The notes: generated from the letters alone by a model not told the origin. 64,000 bases of DNA from Oscillospiraceae bacterium (GCA_015065215.1 SVQT01000003.1:1-64000), one strand, 5' to 3'; counted from the stretch's first letter, positions 49,101 to 58,605 are shown. Translations and numbers: made by a program.

Positions 49101-49690
49101 TTTGGCACGCCTCCGGTGTGGCGCCTTTGCCTGAGCGTTGCTTGGCGTTGGATGGCTACACCATTCCGGCGGGTGGCACGCTGACCGTTTGGGTAAAGCC
49201 AGCGGATGCCCCCTTGACAGCTGACGATTTCAATACCCGTTATGGCACTTCTCTCATACAGGATCAGGATCTGATCGTGACCGAAAACCGCATTCTGACT
49301 GCCAATGGCGGCGGTCACATGCTGGATCTTGTCTTTCAAAAAGAGATCGTTTCCCGCGTGAGCTTTGGCAAATACTGCGTGTTAGACAACGATATTGCTG
49401 AGAATACGCCTCTTGTGTACGGTGACTTTACCGCTATGACCATGCGCCAACGCAAGCTGACGCTGCCCGAGGAGGCAATAGTCCTGCCCGGCGCGGTGCA
49501 AAAAGAGCAGCTTCCCGCGATCAAGAGGGGTGGCCGCCGCCGTCGTGAAATCCGGGAGGCGGAAAAAGCAGCGACCAAGCGCAGTATCATCACACGCCTG
49601 ACAGAAGCGCCTTTGGTGCCCCTACAGGCAGCAAAGCTGATCGCTAGCGCCGTCTCGGCTGTGAAGCATATCTTTAGCTCTAAGGAATAA
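46130..49690 (+). CDS. CehA/McbA-like PHP metallohydrolase with lamin-tail-like domains
   Basis: YRGEVHCHTLDSDGLGSPADALTYARDEGKVDYFAVTDHSHYL; two LTD-like blocks (VQCMELYNPGTETVDLYDFEL; FRYVELYNPMPHAVDLSKYVL). Confidence 0.85.
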   Translation: MSAFEFFHAPATLAFRDRDLILQVMLPDEESSLVNLSLLYRVEETAQDRELRMLPIDGIVVEDSYSAYAVTIPAGELQKGQVLTYRFEREGAASETYHIRLQDPPVFPPFIVSELFPWGGGPVQCMELYNPGTETVDLYDFELVFLDKEGQIAKRNPLADGAGINLLAPGGIGVLNFVSSGVRKELEARAQEENPVFSYLAAQYPESCSDLAERGVQWMQVDLSYQNEKEEWHTKEGCFSIYHWLGEREYRVLPRGGTLSDAVYRMSVNPDKNHLHVRKFRSSLWTVDIADPSVAVCTHSRVMPTPGFADPYQYLPAPNAVTVPAILTLEPEGRVHLASGDCKIKFAALGPELALPTVFVKVEGAYRPYPAALNNNGIFEAVIPADTLGRMPGKLEYYIQVSGGLYTATYGTDKAPCVQRVTDNAGPAILRAYPAEGQFLEKEHTPEIALDYYDVSGVNLRTSILCVDGKNVSALADWQADGVRYRPEKPLSNGAHTFEVSLRDTLGNRTYRKIAFHICDGSKMECYRGEVHCHTLDSDGLGSPADALTYARDEGKVDYFAVTDHSHYLTLDEMRAQRKVADSFNVNGKYATMHGFEMTWNYTSGFWGHMNVLNTDWITPYHENIDLYSFYDMLVADPDAIGMFNHPCDAWGIFDDFDGWTPERDEKMCLAEIRGSGFDRGYTLMLSKGWHAAPVANEDNHAANWTTATTTTGYVLAPSLTRENVMEAFRRRRTYTTCDNTMKIRYRVNGEWMGSRLQAPKKLTADVEITTENENGIGLLSIVTEDNIVVARIDAGPLREFNWHVEMDPDFDYYYLRVNNGSLYSVTAPVFVEGRDLLQISQLSYGICAEDAETPHAIDVTVENKSGKTMKDVTVQYYVTPLGGFELRHLAPFASVHIGKLEAEESRTVSRFFPTVPGRRRVTAVVSGFCGKERYADTAYRLITPVRISKLVPQTAPITVGGEEIKNPFRYVELYNPMPHAVDLSKYVLKLWHASGVAPLPERCLALDGYTIPAGGTLTVWVKPADAPLTADDFNTRYGTSLIQDQDLIVTENRILTANGGGHMLDLVFQKEIVSRVSFGKYCVLDNDIAENTPLVYGDFTAMTMRQRKLTLPEEAIVLPGAVQKEQLPAIKRGGRRRREIREAEKAATKRSIITRLTEAPLVPLQAAKLIASAVSAVKHIFSSKE

Positions 49691-49692
49691 TC

Positions 49693-49728
49693 AAAAAAGC
49701 CCGTGTCCGGCCGGACACGGGCTTTTAC
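49693..49728. terminator. Terminator (convergent genes)
   Basis: aaaaaagcccgtgtccggccggacacgggctttta. Confidence 0.85.
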
Positions 49729-49752
49729 GTTTTATGAGGCTTTGTGCTATCC

Positions 49753-50616
49753 TTACAGTAGCACCGTCTGGGTGCCGTTTGCGGTGACATAGTGCGTTTT
49801 TACGCCTAAAATATCCATCCAGCGGCGGGTGAGTGCCACACCGTACATACGGATGCGCCCTCTTTTCTTTAGCTTTTCACGGTCTTGCAGCCAGCCGGGC
49901 AGCTCGGGCTCATTATAGAGCCAATCCCGGGCACACCACATACAGGCCTTAGGCATGATCTCGGCGTAAACGTGCATCTGCACGCATTCGTGACCGTGGT
50001 GAGCCATCTGCACGATGTCGGACTTTAAGAGATGGCGAGATTCGTCAAAGAGAATATCACCGCCGTCGGGGCCGAGGTCGCCCAAAAAGAGTACCGTTTT
50101 GCGTGGGGTGGTCAATTTAAAGACCATGGAGCTGTCGTTCATGGGGTTGGCGTAAAGTCCATCGTGCGTGGTGTAGAGAATGTCGATCTTTACCTCATCC
50201 ACCTGAATGCTCTCGCCCTGCTGCGCGATGTGCACGCGGTCGCCAAGGCAGGGAACAAGGCGGTTGAATTTGGGAATCTGCTCGTTCAGCTCGTTGCGCA
50301 TATAGGTGGGGTTGGGGGCCTCGTCCACATGCTTCATCCATTCATCGTAGTCGGGGAAGTGGTAGTAGAGCTTTTCCAGGTCGAAATCGGCCAGGCCGTT
50401 CTTTTCCATCTCGCTCATAATGCCCGTAATGTGATCGCAATGGGCGTGAGTTAAAAACCACGCGCTGATGTGTCTGCCGCCTACGTATTCCTTTAAGAGG
50501 GGCATATCCTCGGGTCTGCCACCGTCCACCACGATGCAGTTGTTCTGCTCGGTGAAGATGACAAAGGACATCATGTAAGGGCTGGTTTCGGTCAGCATGT
50601 AAAGGGTGGTCTGCAT
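49753..50616 (-). CDS. MBL-fold metallo-hydrolase
   Basis: WFLTHAHCDHITGI (HxHxDH), FLGDLGPDGGD. Confidence 0.85.
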   Translation of the reverse strand: MQTTLYMLTETSPYMMSFVIFTEQNNCIVVDGGRPEDMPLLKEYVGGRHISAWFLTHAHCDHITGIMSEMEKNGLADFDLEKLYYHFPDYDEWMKHVDEAPNPTYMRNELNEQIPKFNRLVPCLGDRVHIAQQGESIQVDEVKIDILYTTHDGLYANPMNDSSMVFKLTTPRKTVLFLGDLGPDGGDILFDESRHLLKSDIVQMAHHGHECVQMHVYAEIMPKACMWCARDWLYNEPELPGWLQDREKLKKRGRIRMYGVALTRRWMDILGVKTHYVTANGTQTVLL

Positions 50617-50680
50617 AAAAGCACCTCCGGCTCTTTTTTTTCATTATATCAAATCAAGCGGCACAAAACAAGTAAAAAAC

Positions 50681-50716
50681 GCAAAAAGGACGAGAAAATC
50701 TTCTCGTCCTTTTTGC
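50681..50716. terminator. Terminator-type perfect 16-bp hairpin
   Basis: gcaaaaaggacgagaa aatc ttctcgtcctttttgc. Confidence 0.8.
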
Positions 50717-50721
50717 ATTCG

Positions 50722-51450
50722 TTACTCCAAAATGTTCGAGGTGATCATGTCAACGCCGAGGGCGATGACACGCTCGGCATCCTCCGGCTTATCCACCGTC
50801 CAGCAGTTGACTTTGAAGTCATTTGCGTGGCAGGTATCCACGATTTCCTTGGTCAATACCTTGTGGTAGATGTCCAGATCCACGTTTTGATCCTTAAGCA
50901 TCTCCAGCCAGTTTTCGGGAACGGTTTTTCCGATCAAAAACTGCGCGGACTGGGTGGGATATTTGCGGCGCAGATAAACCAAATTGTCGTAGCAGAAGGA
51001 AATAAAGGTGGTGTGATCCAGATAATCCAGTCCCGCGATGATGTCACAGATCTCGTAAATATCCTGCTCCTCGAAGGCGTTCTTCAGCTCCAGCACCGCT
51101 TCCTTTTCATAGTACTTGCAAATGCCGATGTACTCCTCCAGCGAGGGGAGGACGAGGTCGGAGCGATCCTTTACGTGGGTGGCCTTGTTGCGCAGCACAA
51201 GCTTGCGCAGGGTATCAAAGGTAGATTTCTCCACCACTAGGTCGTCGATGGCTACGCGAGCGGTGGTGTCGTCATGAATGATGATATACTTGCCGTCAAG
51301 GGTCTTGTGAACGTCGGTCTCAATGCCAAAGTAGGAGCGGTTTCCGGCGGCAACAAAGGCGGCGTTGGTGTTTTCACGCTCCAGACCGCTACAGCCACGG
51401 TGCGCAATCATCAATGGCTTTTTTTCGGCGGTGATCTTGATCGTATTCAT
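50722..51450 (-). CDS. Glycerophosphodiester phosphodiesterase family protein
   Basis: MIAHRGCSGLERENTNAAF, GIETDVHKTLDGKYIIIHDDT, VNCWTVDKPEDAER. Confidence 0.93.
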   Translation of the reverse strand: MNTIKITAEKKPLMIAHRGCSGLERENTNAAFVAAGNRSYFGIETDVHKTLDGKYIIIHDDTTARVAIDDLVVEKSTFDTLRKLVLRNKATHVKDRSDLVLPSLEEYIGICKYYEKEAVLELKNAFEEQDIYEICDIIAGLDYLDHTTFISFCYDNLVYLRRKYPTQSAQFLIGKTVPENWLEMLKDQNVDLDIYHKVLTKEIVDTCHANDFKVNCWTVDKPEDAERVIALGVDMITSNILE

Positions 51451-51483
51451 ACTAAAACCTCACTTTTCTGATACCGTTAGCGG

Positions 51484-53139
51484 TTATTTTTTAGGGAAGC
51501 TATCCTTCAGACCGACCACGCGATTGAAGGTGTTCTCGTACTTGGAATCCTTGCAGTAGTAGCCGTCGCGAACGAATTGGAATTTGTCGCCCACCTTGGC
51601 ATCCGCCAATGCGATCTCGACCTTGGCGTTCTCTACCTTGGTCAGGGATTCGGGGTTGAGATAGTCGTTATAGGTCTTGCCCTCGGGCAGATCGCCGGGG
51701 TTCTCAATGGTCAGCAGGTTGTTGTAGAGCATCAAGGTCGCATCCTTGGCGTACTTGGCGGAGAGCCAATGGATGGTGCCTTTGATCTTGCGGCCGTCAG
51801 CGGGCATGCCGTTGCGCGTTTCCAGATCGGCGGTGCAGCGGATGCGCTCCACGTTGCCGTCCTGATCCTTCACGATCTCGTTGCAGCGCACGATATAGGC
51901 GCCCATCAGTCGCACCTCACCGTCCGGCTTCATGCGGAAGAACTTGGGAGGCGGCACCTCGGCAAAATCATCGGCGTCGATATAGATTTCACGGGTAAAG
52001 GGCATAGCGCGGGTGCCCATATCCGGGTTTTGCGGATGGTTGGGCAGGTCGAAGGTCTCCTCCTTGTTCGCGTCGTAGTTGGTGATCTCAACCAAAATAG
52101 GCTTCTTGATGGCAATGCGCCGGGGGGCGTTCTCGTTGAGCTCGTCGCGGATGCAGTGCTCCAGCATACCAATATCTACCAGGCTATCCGATTTGGCAAC
52201 ACCCGCCTCACGGACAAAGCGGAAGATCGAGGTGGGGGTGTAGCCGCGGCGGCGCAGGGCGCAGATGGTGGGCAGACGGGGGTCATCCCAACCGTCTACG
52301 GTGTGGCTTTCCACCAACGAGCGCAGATAGCGCTTGGACATGACCGTGTTGGTGATGTTGAGGCGTGCGAACTCACGCTGCTTGGGCGGCTTTTCAAAGC
52401 CGATATTATCAATGACCCACTCGTAAAGGGGACGATGATTTTCAAACTCCAACGAGCAAAGCGAGTGCGTAATACCTTCCAATGCGTCCTGAATGGGGTG
52501 CGCGTAGTCATAAAGGGGATAGATGCACCACTGATCGCCCTGACGGTGGTGGTGCGCGCGCACGATGCGGTAGATGGCAGGGTCACGCATATTGATATTG
52601 GGCGATGCCATATCAATCTTGGCACGTAGGGTCTTGGCGCCATCCGGGAACTCGCCGTCGCGCATCCGGGTAAACAGATCCAGATTTTCCTCTACGGTGC
52701 GGTTGCGGTAGGGGCTCTCGGTGCCCTTTTCGGTCAAGGTACCACGGGTGGCGCGCAATTCCTCGGCGGAAAGGTCGCAGACGTATGCCTTGCCGTCCTT
52801 GATCAGCTTGATGGCGAATTCATAGCACTTTTCAAAGTAATCAGAGCCGTAGAACACGCCGCCCGTGGGGGTGGCACCCAGCCAGCAAAGATCCTCATAG
52901 ATCGAGTCAACGTATTCGGTATCTTCTTTGGTGGGATTGGTGTCGTCATAGCGCAGATTGAAAAGTCCGCCATATTTCTTGGCCGCTTCCACATTGATCA
53001 TGATGGCCTTGGCGGAGCCGATGTGCAGATAGCCGTTGGGCTCGGGTGGGAAGCGGGTGTGAATTTTCAGGTTGGGATCACGGCGCAGGTCTTCGTCAAT
53101 AATATCGTGTATAAAATTGCTTGCAATGAGTTCTTCCAT
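51484..53139 (-). CDS. glnS: Glutamine--tRNA ligase
   Basis: TRFPPEPNGYLHIGSAKAIMIN, VMSKRYLR; C-term anticodon-binding beta-barrels. Confidence 0.95.
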   Translation of the reverse strand: MEELIASNFIHDIIDEDLRRDPNLKIHTRFPPEPNGYLHIGSAKAIMINVEAAKKYGGLFNLRYDDTNPTKEDTEYVDSIYEDLCWLGATPTGGVFYGSDYFEKCYEFAIKLIKDGKAYVCDLSAEELRATRGTLTEKGTESPYRNRTVEENLDLFTRMRDGEFPDGAKTLRAKIDMASPNINMRDPAIYRIVRAHHHRQGDQWCIYPLYDYAHPIQDALEGITHSLCSLEFENHRPLYEWVIDNIGFEKPPKQREFARLNITNTVMSKRYLRSLVESHTVDGWDDPRLPTICALRRRGYTPTSIFRFVREAGVAKSDSLVDIGMLEHCIRDELNENAPRRIAIKKPILVEITNYDANKEETFDLPNHPQNPDMGTRAMPFTREIYIDADDFAEVPPPKFFRMKPDGEVRLMGAYIVRCNEIVKDQDGNVERIRCTADLETRNGMPADGRKIKGTIHWLSAKYAKDATLMLYNNLLTIENPGDLPEGKTYNDYLNPESLTKVENAKVEIALADAKVGDKFQFVRDGYYCKDSKYENTFNRVVGLKDSFPKK

Positions 53140-53169
53140 AATTTTACCTTTTCTATATTCAAATTTTTA

Positions 53170-54819
53170 TCAAAGGGTTTCAAGCATGGCATTGATACGG
53201 GCGATGACACGGTCGGCGCCCAGCACCTGCATAACAGCGTACATATCGGGCGAGTTGAGGCGACCGGTTACCGCTACACGCAGGAACATGCTGACATCGG
53301 CAATGCTACCGGCAAAGGCACCGGGATTTTCACGGTAAGCCTTCATGTCCGAGGCAAAGCCGAGGCTGTCAGCAATTGCCTTGATTTTCTCAAACCAGAG
53401 GTTGCTATCGTCAGAGGGATCAAAGGTTGCCTTAAAGCGATCCAGCACTGCCTTGATGTCGGCTTTTTTAAATTGGGCGGGATAAGCGTCGGTCACAGCA
53501 AACCAATCGTCATAGAAGAAGTCCAGATAAGGCTTGACGTCTGCCCATACCGCAAAATCCTTACGGGGCTTTTTGCCGCCGCGGCCAATAGCCAAAATGG
53601 CTTTCGCGTAAGCGGGATCGGCCGTCAGGTGATCGAAGAGATCTTTGTCATAGTCTTTGGCAAAAGAGACGACTTCTTCATAAACACGCTCGGCACTCAT
53701 ACGGGATATGACATTTTTAGAAACGTCACGCAGCTTTGCCTCGTCAAAAAGCGATCCGGCGGGGTTCATCTTTTTGTGAGAGAACTTGAAGCTGTCAACC
53801 GGAGCGTCGGGGTTGGCACGGCGCCAGTCTTCAAAGTTGGAGTTCAGTACCGTCATGAGATATTCGTAAACCGACTGTACCGGGAAGCCTGCGGCGCGGT
53901 AATAGGTCAAGGCCAATTCGGGATCCTTTCGCTTGGAAAGCTTTCGCTTGCTATCTCCATCCATTTTCATCAAAGGGCCGATATGGAGATACTTGGGGGG
54001 CTTGAAGCCAAGTGAACGGAAGAGCTGTAGATGGAAGGGGAGGGTTGGCAACCATTCGTCCCCACGAACCACGTGGGTGGTGCGCATCAAGTGATCGTCT
54101 ACCGCATGGGCAAAGTGATAGGTGGGGATGCCGTCAGATTTCAGCAAAACATGGTCAATATCGTTCTCGGTCAGCTCCAAATTGCCTTTGATCAGATCGG
54201 TGAACTTGATTTTGTTTTCGATTGATCCGGTAGAGCGGAAACGGAGTACATAGGGCATGCCGTTGGCAATGGCCTCTTTGATCTCTTCAATCGAACGGTC
54301 ACGCCAGATTGCCCATTTGCCAAAATAGCCGAAATTGGCCTTCTCCGCCTCTTGCCTGGCGTGAATGTCGGCAAGCTCCTCCTCGGTGCAAAAGCAAGGA
54401 TAAGCCTGGCCCTGCAAAACCAGCTGTTTTGCGTAAACATGGTAGATTTCTACACGTTGGCGTTGACGGTAAGGACCGTAATGGCCAGCGTCGCCATCTA
54501 TGGTGGCACCCTCGTCAAAGTTGATGTCGTAGTGCTTTAGTCCCTCGATCAGCGTCTGAACGGCACCGGGCACTTCACGCTTGGCGTCGGTATCCTCTAC
54601 GCGAAGGAAGAGCAAACCACCGGATTGGTGGCACATGCGCTCGGAGGTCAGGCCCTGTACCAGATTGCCCAGATGGACAAAGCCGGTAGGACTGGGAGCC
54701 ATGCGGGAGACCACTGCGCCTTCCGGAAGATTGCGGACGGGGAAGCGGGCTTCCATATCCTCGGGGGTCAGCGTTACATGCGGAAATAGCAACTCGGCAA
54801 GTGCGTTCGTGTCTAACAT
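53170..54819 (-). CDS. gltX: Glutamate--tRNA ligase
   Basis: SRMAPSPTGFVHLGNL, KRKLSKRKDPE. Confidence 0.94.
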   Translation of the reverse strand: MLDTNALAELLFPHVTLTPEDMEARFPVRNLPEGAVVSRMAPSPTGFVHLGNLVQGLTSERMCHQSGGLLFLRVEDTDAKREVPGAVQTLIEGLKHYDINFDEGATIDGDAGHYGPYRQRQRVEIYHVYAKQLVLQGQAYPCFCTEEELADIHARQEAEKANFGYFGKWAIWRDRSIEEIKEAIANGMPYVLRFRSTGSIENKIKFTDLIKGNLELTENDIDHVLLKSDGIPTYHFAHAVDDHLMRTTHVVRGDEWLPTLPFHLQLFRSLGFKPPKYLHIGPLMKMDGDSKRKLSKRKDPELALTYYRAAGFPVQSVYEYLMTVLNSNFEDWRRANPDAPVDSFKFSHKKMNPAGSLFDEAKLRDVSKNVISRMSAERVYEEVVSFAKDYDKDLFDHLTADPAYAKAILAIGRGGKKPRKDFAVWADVKPYLDFFYDDWFAVTDAYPAQFKKADIKAVLDRFKATFDPSDDSNLWFEKIKAIADSLGFASDMKAYRENPGAFAGSIADVSMFLRVAVTGRLNSPDMYAVMQVLGADRVIARINAMLETL

Positions 54820-54837
54820 TTTGATACCTCGAATCGT

Positions 54838-55518
54838 TTAAAATAGGCGATCAAGCGCCATACCCAGCGTGGTGCTTGGTCCGTGTCCCGGGTAGATTTT
54901 CATCTCTTTGGGCAGCTGAGATAGTCCCCGCAAGGAGGCCAGCAGTGCCTGCTCATTTCCGCCGTAAAGATCGGTTCGTCCATACCCCGCGGCAAAGATG
55001 GTATCGCCGGTAAAGGCAATATCCGCCGTCAGTAGCACACAGGAGCCTTTGGAGTGACCGGGGGTGTGCCGTACTGTCAGTGTGATTGAGCCGAAGGTTA
55101 ATTTGTCGCCATCGGCAAAGGTATGATCGGCGGGCAGCCAGCTTTTTTGGTGATTGAAAAATAGGGCGTAAGCGTTTTTGTGGCAGTCGGTCAGCATTTC
55201 CGCGTCTGCCTCGTGCAGATGAAGCGGAACGCCAAAGCGGGTACGCAATTGATCAGCGGATAGAATGTGATCAAAGTGCCCGTGTGTGCAGAGAATGGCC
55301 TTTAATGTGGCACGGTGCTCTTGCAAAGCGGCCTCAACGGCAGGGGTGGGTGCCGAACAGTCAATGAGCAAGGCATCCGGCCCATTCAAGAGCAAATAGC
55401 AAGACGAAGAAAAACCACCCGGATAGAGATTGATGATTTTCGTTTCTCTCACCTCCGCGCTAATCAATACAAAGTAAGTATACCACATTCCCGCTGCTTT
55501 GTCTACCGTTTCCACCAA
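54838..55518 (-). CDS. MBL-fold hydrolase (glyoxalase II-like)
   Basis: ILCTHGHFDHILSADQL, VRHTPGHSKGSCVLL, FTGDTIFAAGYGRTDLYGG; true start may be downstream. Confidence 0.88.
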   Translation of the reverse strand: MVETVDKAAGMWYTYFVLISAEVRETKIINLYPGGFSSSCYLLLNGPDALLIDCSAPTPAVEAALQEHRATLKAILCTHGHFDHILSADQLRTRFGVPLHLHEADAEMLTDCHKNAYALFFNHQKSWLPADHTFADGDKLTFGSITLTVRHTPGHSKGSCVLLTADIAFTGDTIFAAGYGRTDLYGGNEQALLASLRGLSQLPKEMKIYPGHGPSTTLGMALDRLF

Positions 55519-55546
55519 ATATTATAATAAAAATGAAGGTATATCA

Positions 55547-55581
55547 AAAAATTCCTGCCGGCTTGCCGGCAGGAATTTTTG
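55547..55581 (-). terminator. Terminator
   Basis: aaaaattcctgccgg cttg ccggcaggaattttt. Confidence 0.8.
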
Positions 55582-55592
55582 GGAGTGGAATA

Positions 55593-57473
55593 TTACTCTT
55601 CCTCTTCTTCTTCCTCGATAACAACGAATTCGTCGCGGAGCGCAATGTTCCAATAGTTTTTCAACTTGACCTCAGTCAAAATTGAGCAGCAGTAGAAGGT
55701 GCTGTCCAGTTTGGAAATACCCTTTGCTTTTACGGTGGCATTTTGGTTATAAACGATCGGGATCACCGGCATCTCGTCCATCAGAATCGCTTCTGCCTCA
55801 TGCAATCGGTCGGCGCGAGCATTGAAATCTTCCGCGGCAAAGGCTTCTTCAATTTTGTTGTTGTAAGCCTCGCTGTCATAACCGATGATATGACCTTGCA
55901 GGTTGTAATCGGTATGGTTATATTTGTTGCCGGAGAAGGCCTTTGCGAACGGAGCCAGATAAGAGAAGGCATCGGGGGAGTAGGCGATCAAATCCAAGGC
56001 GATGGCCTCGACCACATGCTCGGTGGTTCCCTCGCTATCCTCGGTGGTGTAGATCAGATCGTCGATTGCGTCTTTATAGGGGTTGGAGAAAATGCCGGAA
56101 GGCTTTGCGACTTCGGGGGTGTCGGGATTGCTGTCATCGTCAACATAGTCGATGATTTCGAAAGGCGTCAGTATGTTCAGCGAAACGTTAAAGCCAAGCG
56201 ACGACCAAGCGGCTTTTACCAAATTTGCCATAGCGATATGATCTTCATCATAAGAAGCGACGGTGATCGAGAAGGAGTAGGAGCCGGGGGTCACGCCGGC
56301 AGTGGAAAGCAGTGTTTTGGCTTCATTGATGTTAGCGGTAGAAGCGATGTAGGATTCTGCCTTCGCGCGGAAGGTGGCCTTTTTGTCAGGTCTGTTACGC
56401 AAAGTGCAGGGCACCAAGCCGTCAGCGGCAATGGCATAAACCATTGCTTCAGCGATGGCAGAGCGGTCGATGGCAAGCGACAGCGCCTGTCTGACTTCTT
56501 TCTTGGCGAATAGCTTTTCGCCGTTGATCTCTGCGTTTTCGTTGAGATAATAAACATGCGTAGAAGCGGCATCGGTGACCTCAACCTCGTCCAGCGCGAA
56601 TTCGCCGCCCTGGCGCACCGCCAACGGGATACGGCCAAAGTAGTAAAGGGCGCCGGCCTCACTGCTGCCCAGCATAGCGAACTGCTCGGCAAGGTCAGTG
56701 GAGTAATCCACCACAATACGGTAGGGACGAACCCGCTTATCCAAGTCATCTTTGTTGCGGTCACGGTAGTAGTAGCTGTTACGCTCCAGGATGAACCCGT
56801 CTTTTTCGGTGTAGCTCATAGAACGAACCATGAAAGGACCGGTGGTAAAGATGGTTGTGCTTTTCTTGCCCCAGTCGGGATTGGCATCAATGATGTCGTC
56901 ACGCAGAGGGTAGAGAGCGGGACTGCAAAGAACCAATAGGAACTCATCCACGTCGATGGGGTGCTCAAAGGCGATCTCCAAGGTGGCATTATCAACAACG
57001 GTAACGCCCAGATGGCCTACCGAGTCATCCCCTGCCGCAATGGCACGGGCATTTTTGATGTCATACAGCATAGAGACAGCGGGGTGGGTAAAGTTAGGCG
57101 CCAGCAAACGAAGGAAAGCGTATTGCGCGTCGTTTGCGGTTACGGGAACACCGTCAGACCATTTGGTATCTTTTAAGGTCAGCTGTAGGATGTAATCGCC
57201 CTCTTCTTTGTCTTCGGTGTATTTGTATTTATCCACCAAACCCTTTTGGGGCTTGCCGTTTTCGTCGGCGTAGAAAAGGCCTTCAAACAAAAGGCTGACA
57301 AGCTGCAAGGTGGCCTCATTATCAAAGGCTTGCAAGGGATCCACGTCGTAAATTGGCTCGGTCAGATACATGCGGATATATGCGCCTTTATCCTCTTCGT
57401 TTTTGGCGCAACCGACCAGGCAGAGCAGAACGGTTGCCACGCAAAGGATCAGCGCTATCATTCGTTTCGTCAT
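55593..57473 (-). CDS. ABC transporter substrate-binding lipoprotein (peptide/SBP family 5)
   Basis: Lipobox LCLVGC; DTKWSDGVPVTANDAQYAFLRLL, KEVRQALSLAIDRSAIAE, acidic tail. Confidence 0.9.
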   Translation of the reverse strand: MTKRMIALILCVATVLLCLVGCAKNEEDKGAYIRMYLTEPIYDVDPLQAFDNEATLQLVSLLFEGLFYADENGKPQKGLVDKYKYTEDKEEGDYILQLTLKDTKWSDGVPVTANDAQYAFLRLLAPNFTHPAVSMLYDIKNARAIAAGDDSVGHLGVTVVDNATLEIAFEHPIDVDEFLLVLCSPALYPLRDDIIDANPDWGKKSTTIFTTGPFMVRSMSYTEKDGFILERNSYYYRDRNKDDLDKRVRPYRIVVDYSTDLAEQFAMLGSSEAGALYYFGRIPLAVRQGGEFALDEVEVTDAASTHVYYLNENAEINGEKLFAKKEVRQALSLAIDRSAIAEAMVYAIAADGLVPCTLRNRPDKKATFRAKAESYIASTANINEAKTLLSTAGVTPGSYSFSITVASYDEDHIAMANLVKAAWSSLGFNVSLNILTPFEIIDYVDDDSNPDTPEVAKPSGIFSNPYKDAIDDLIYTTEDSEGTTEHVVEAIALDLIAYSPDAFSYLAPFAKAFSGNKYNHTDYNLQGHIIGYDSEAYNNKIEEAFAAEDFNARADRLHEAEAILMDEMPVIPIVYNQNATVKAKGISKLDSTFYCCSILTEVKLKNYWNIALRDEFVVIEEEEEEE

Positions 57474-57641
57474 TTCGGTAATCCTCCTTGACTTGGTTGT
57501 TGAAAACACAGCATAATTTCAATGCCATTTTAACATTCCATATTATAACACAATCTGCGTTCGAATTCAAGCGTTCGGGCCAACAAAATAAAAAGGTTTG
57601 GACACTTGCACAATGTTTTGTGACAAAATTGGGCAGTTTAC

Positions 57642-57671
57642 ACATAGATGAGAGAAAAAAAGGGAATATAA
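57642..57671 (+). promoter_or_regulatory. Candidate sigma-F promoter for gpr
   Basis: ACATA-N15-GGGAATATAA; one mismatch per element to GywTA-N15-GgnrAnAnTw. Confidence 0.5.
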
Positions 57672-57702
57672 ATTTAAAACACACGTGAAGGGGAGGGCGT
57701 TT

Positions 57703-58605
57703 ATGGAAGAATTTGCGCGTAGCGATCTTGCCGCCGAGTGCGGCGGAGAGCGTGAGGGAGAGGGAATTCGGGTCAGAAAAAGCGAGAGCGGCGGCTGCCG
57801 CATTCTGCAAGTGCAGGTGCGCAGCAGTGAGGCGGCAAAACGGATCGGTAAGCCTGAAGGGTGCTATGTCACGCTGGATTGCGGTAACATCCGCATGTTA
57901 GAAGAGAATGAATTTGACCGCGTGCGGTGCGCCCTTTCAGTAGAGATCAGGGAGATGGCGGAGCGGATGTGCGGCAAACGGGTTGGCGGACAGTTTTCGG
58001 TTCTGGTAGCGGGTCTTGGTAACGCGGAAATCACTGCTGATGCCATTGGGCCTGAGACGGTACGCCGTATGGCGGTTACACGGCATTTGCGGCGCTTGGA
58101 TCACGCCCTGTTTTCCACGGTTGGGCTTTGTGAAATTTCGGCGCTTGTCCCCGGCGTTTTGGGACAAACCGGATTGGAAACGGTAGAGCTGGTGCGGGGG
58201 GCGGTGAAGGCGGCTTCGCCAGATTTGGTTGTGGCGGTGGACGCGCTTGCCTCTCGCTCAGTAGAGCGGTTGGCAACGACGGTGCAACTATCGGATACCG
58301 GCATTCACCCGGGCTCCGGCATCGGTAACAGCCGCAAGGCTCTGAATGCCGAAACGGTGGGTGTGCCGGTAATGGCGTTGGGTGTACCTACGGTTGTGGA
58401 TTCTTCTACCTTGGTATATGACGCGTTGCGTCGCGCAGGGTATGAGCCGCAGTATTTTTCGGGGGAGCTGCATCAAGCCTTAAAAGAGGGGAAGAATTTC
58501 TTTGTTTCCCCGAAAGAAATTGACCTGCTGGTCTCCTCGGTGGCGGTGCTGCTGGCGGGCGCATTGGAAAAGGCATTCACCGTTCGGGACGGCGAATTTT
58601 CCTAA
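57703..58605 (+). CDS. gpr: GPR germination endopeptidase
   Basis: RSDLAAECGG start, VAGLGNAEITADAIGPETV, ALVPGVLGQTGLETVE, VDALASRSVERLATTVQLSDTGIHPGSGIGN. Confidence 0.95.
   Translation: MEEFARSDLAAECGGEREGEGIRVRKSESGGCRILQVQVRSSEAAKRIGKPEGCYVTLDCGNIRMLEENEFDRVRCALSVEIREMAERMCGKRVGGQFSVLVAGLGNAEITADAIGPETVRRMAVTRHLRRLDHALFSTVGLCEISALVPGVLGQTGLETVELVRGAVKAASPDLVVAVDALASRSVERLATTVQLSDTGIHPGSGIGNSRKALNAETVGVPVMALGVPTVVDSSTLVYDALRRAGYEPQYFSGELHQALKEGKNFFVSPKEIDLLVSSVAVLLAGALEKAFTVRDGEFS

Noticed and set aside
51577-54015. Plus-strand ORFs of 350 and 330 aa
   Set aside because: Antisense of glnS and gltX, which are unambiguous.
53140-54837. T-box leader for the aminoacyl-tRNA synthetase genes
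   Set aside because: Intergenic gaps are too short and no T-box-like conserved sequence is visible.
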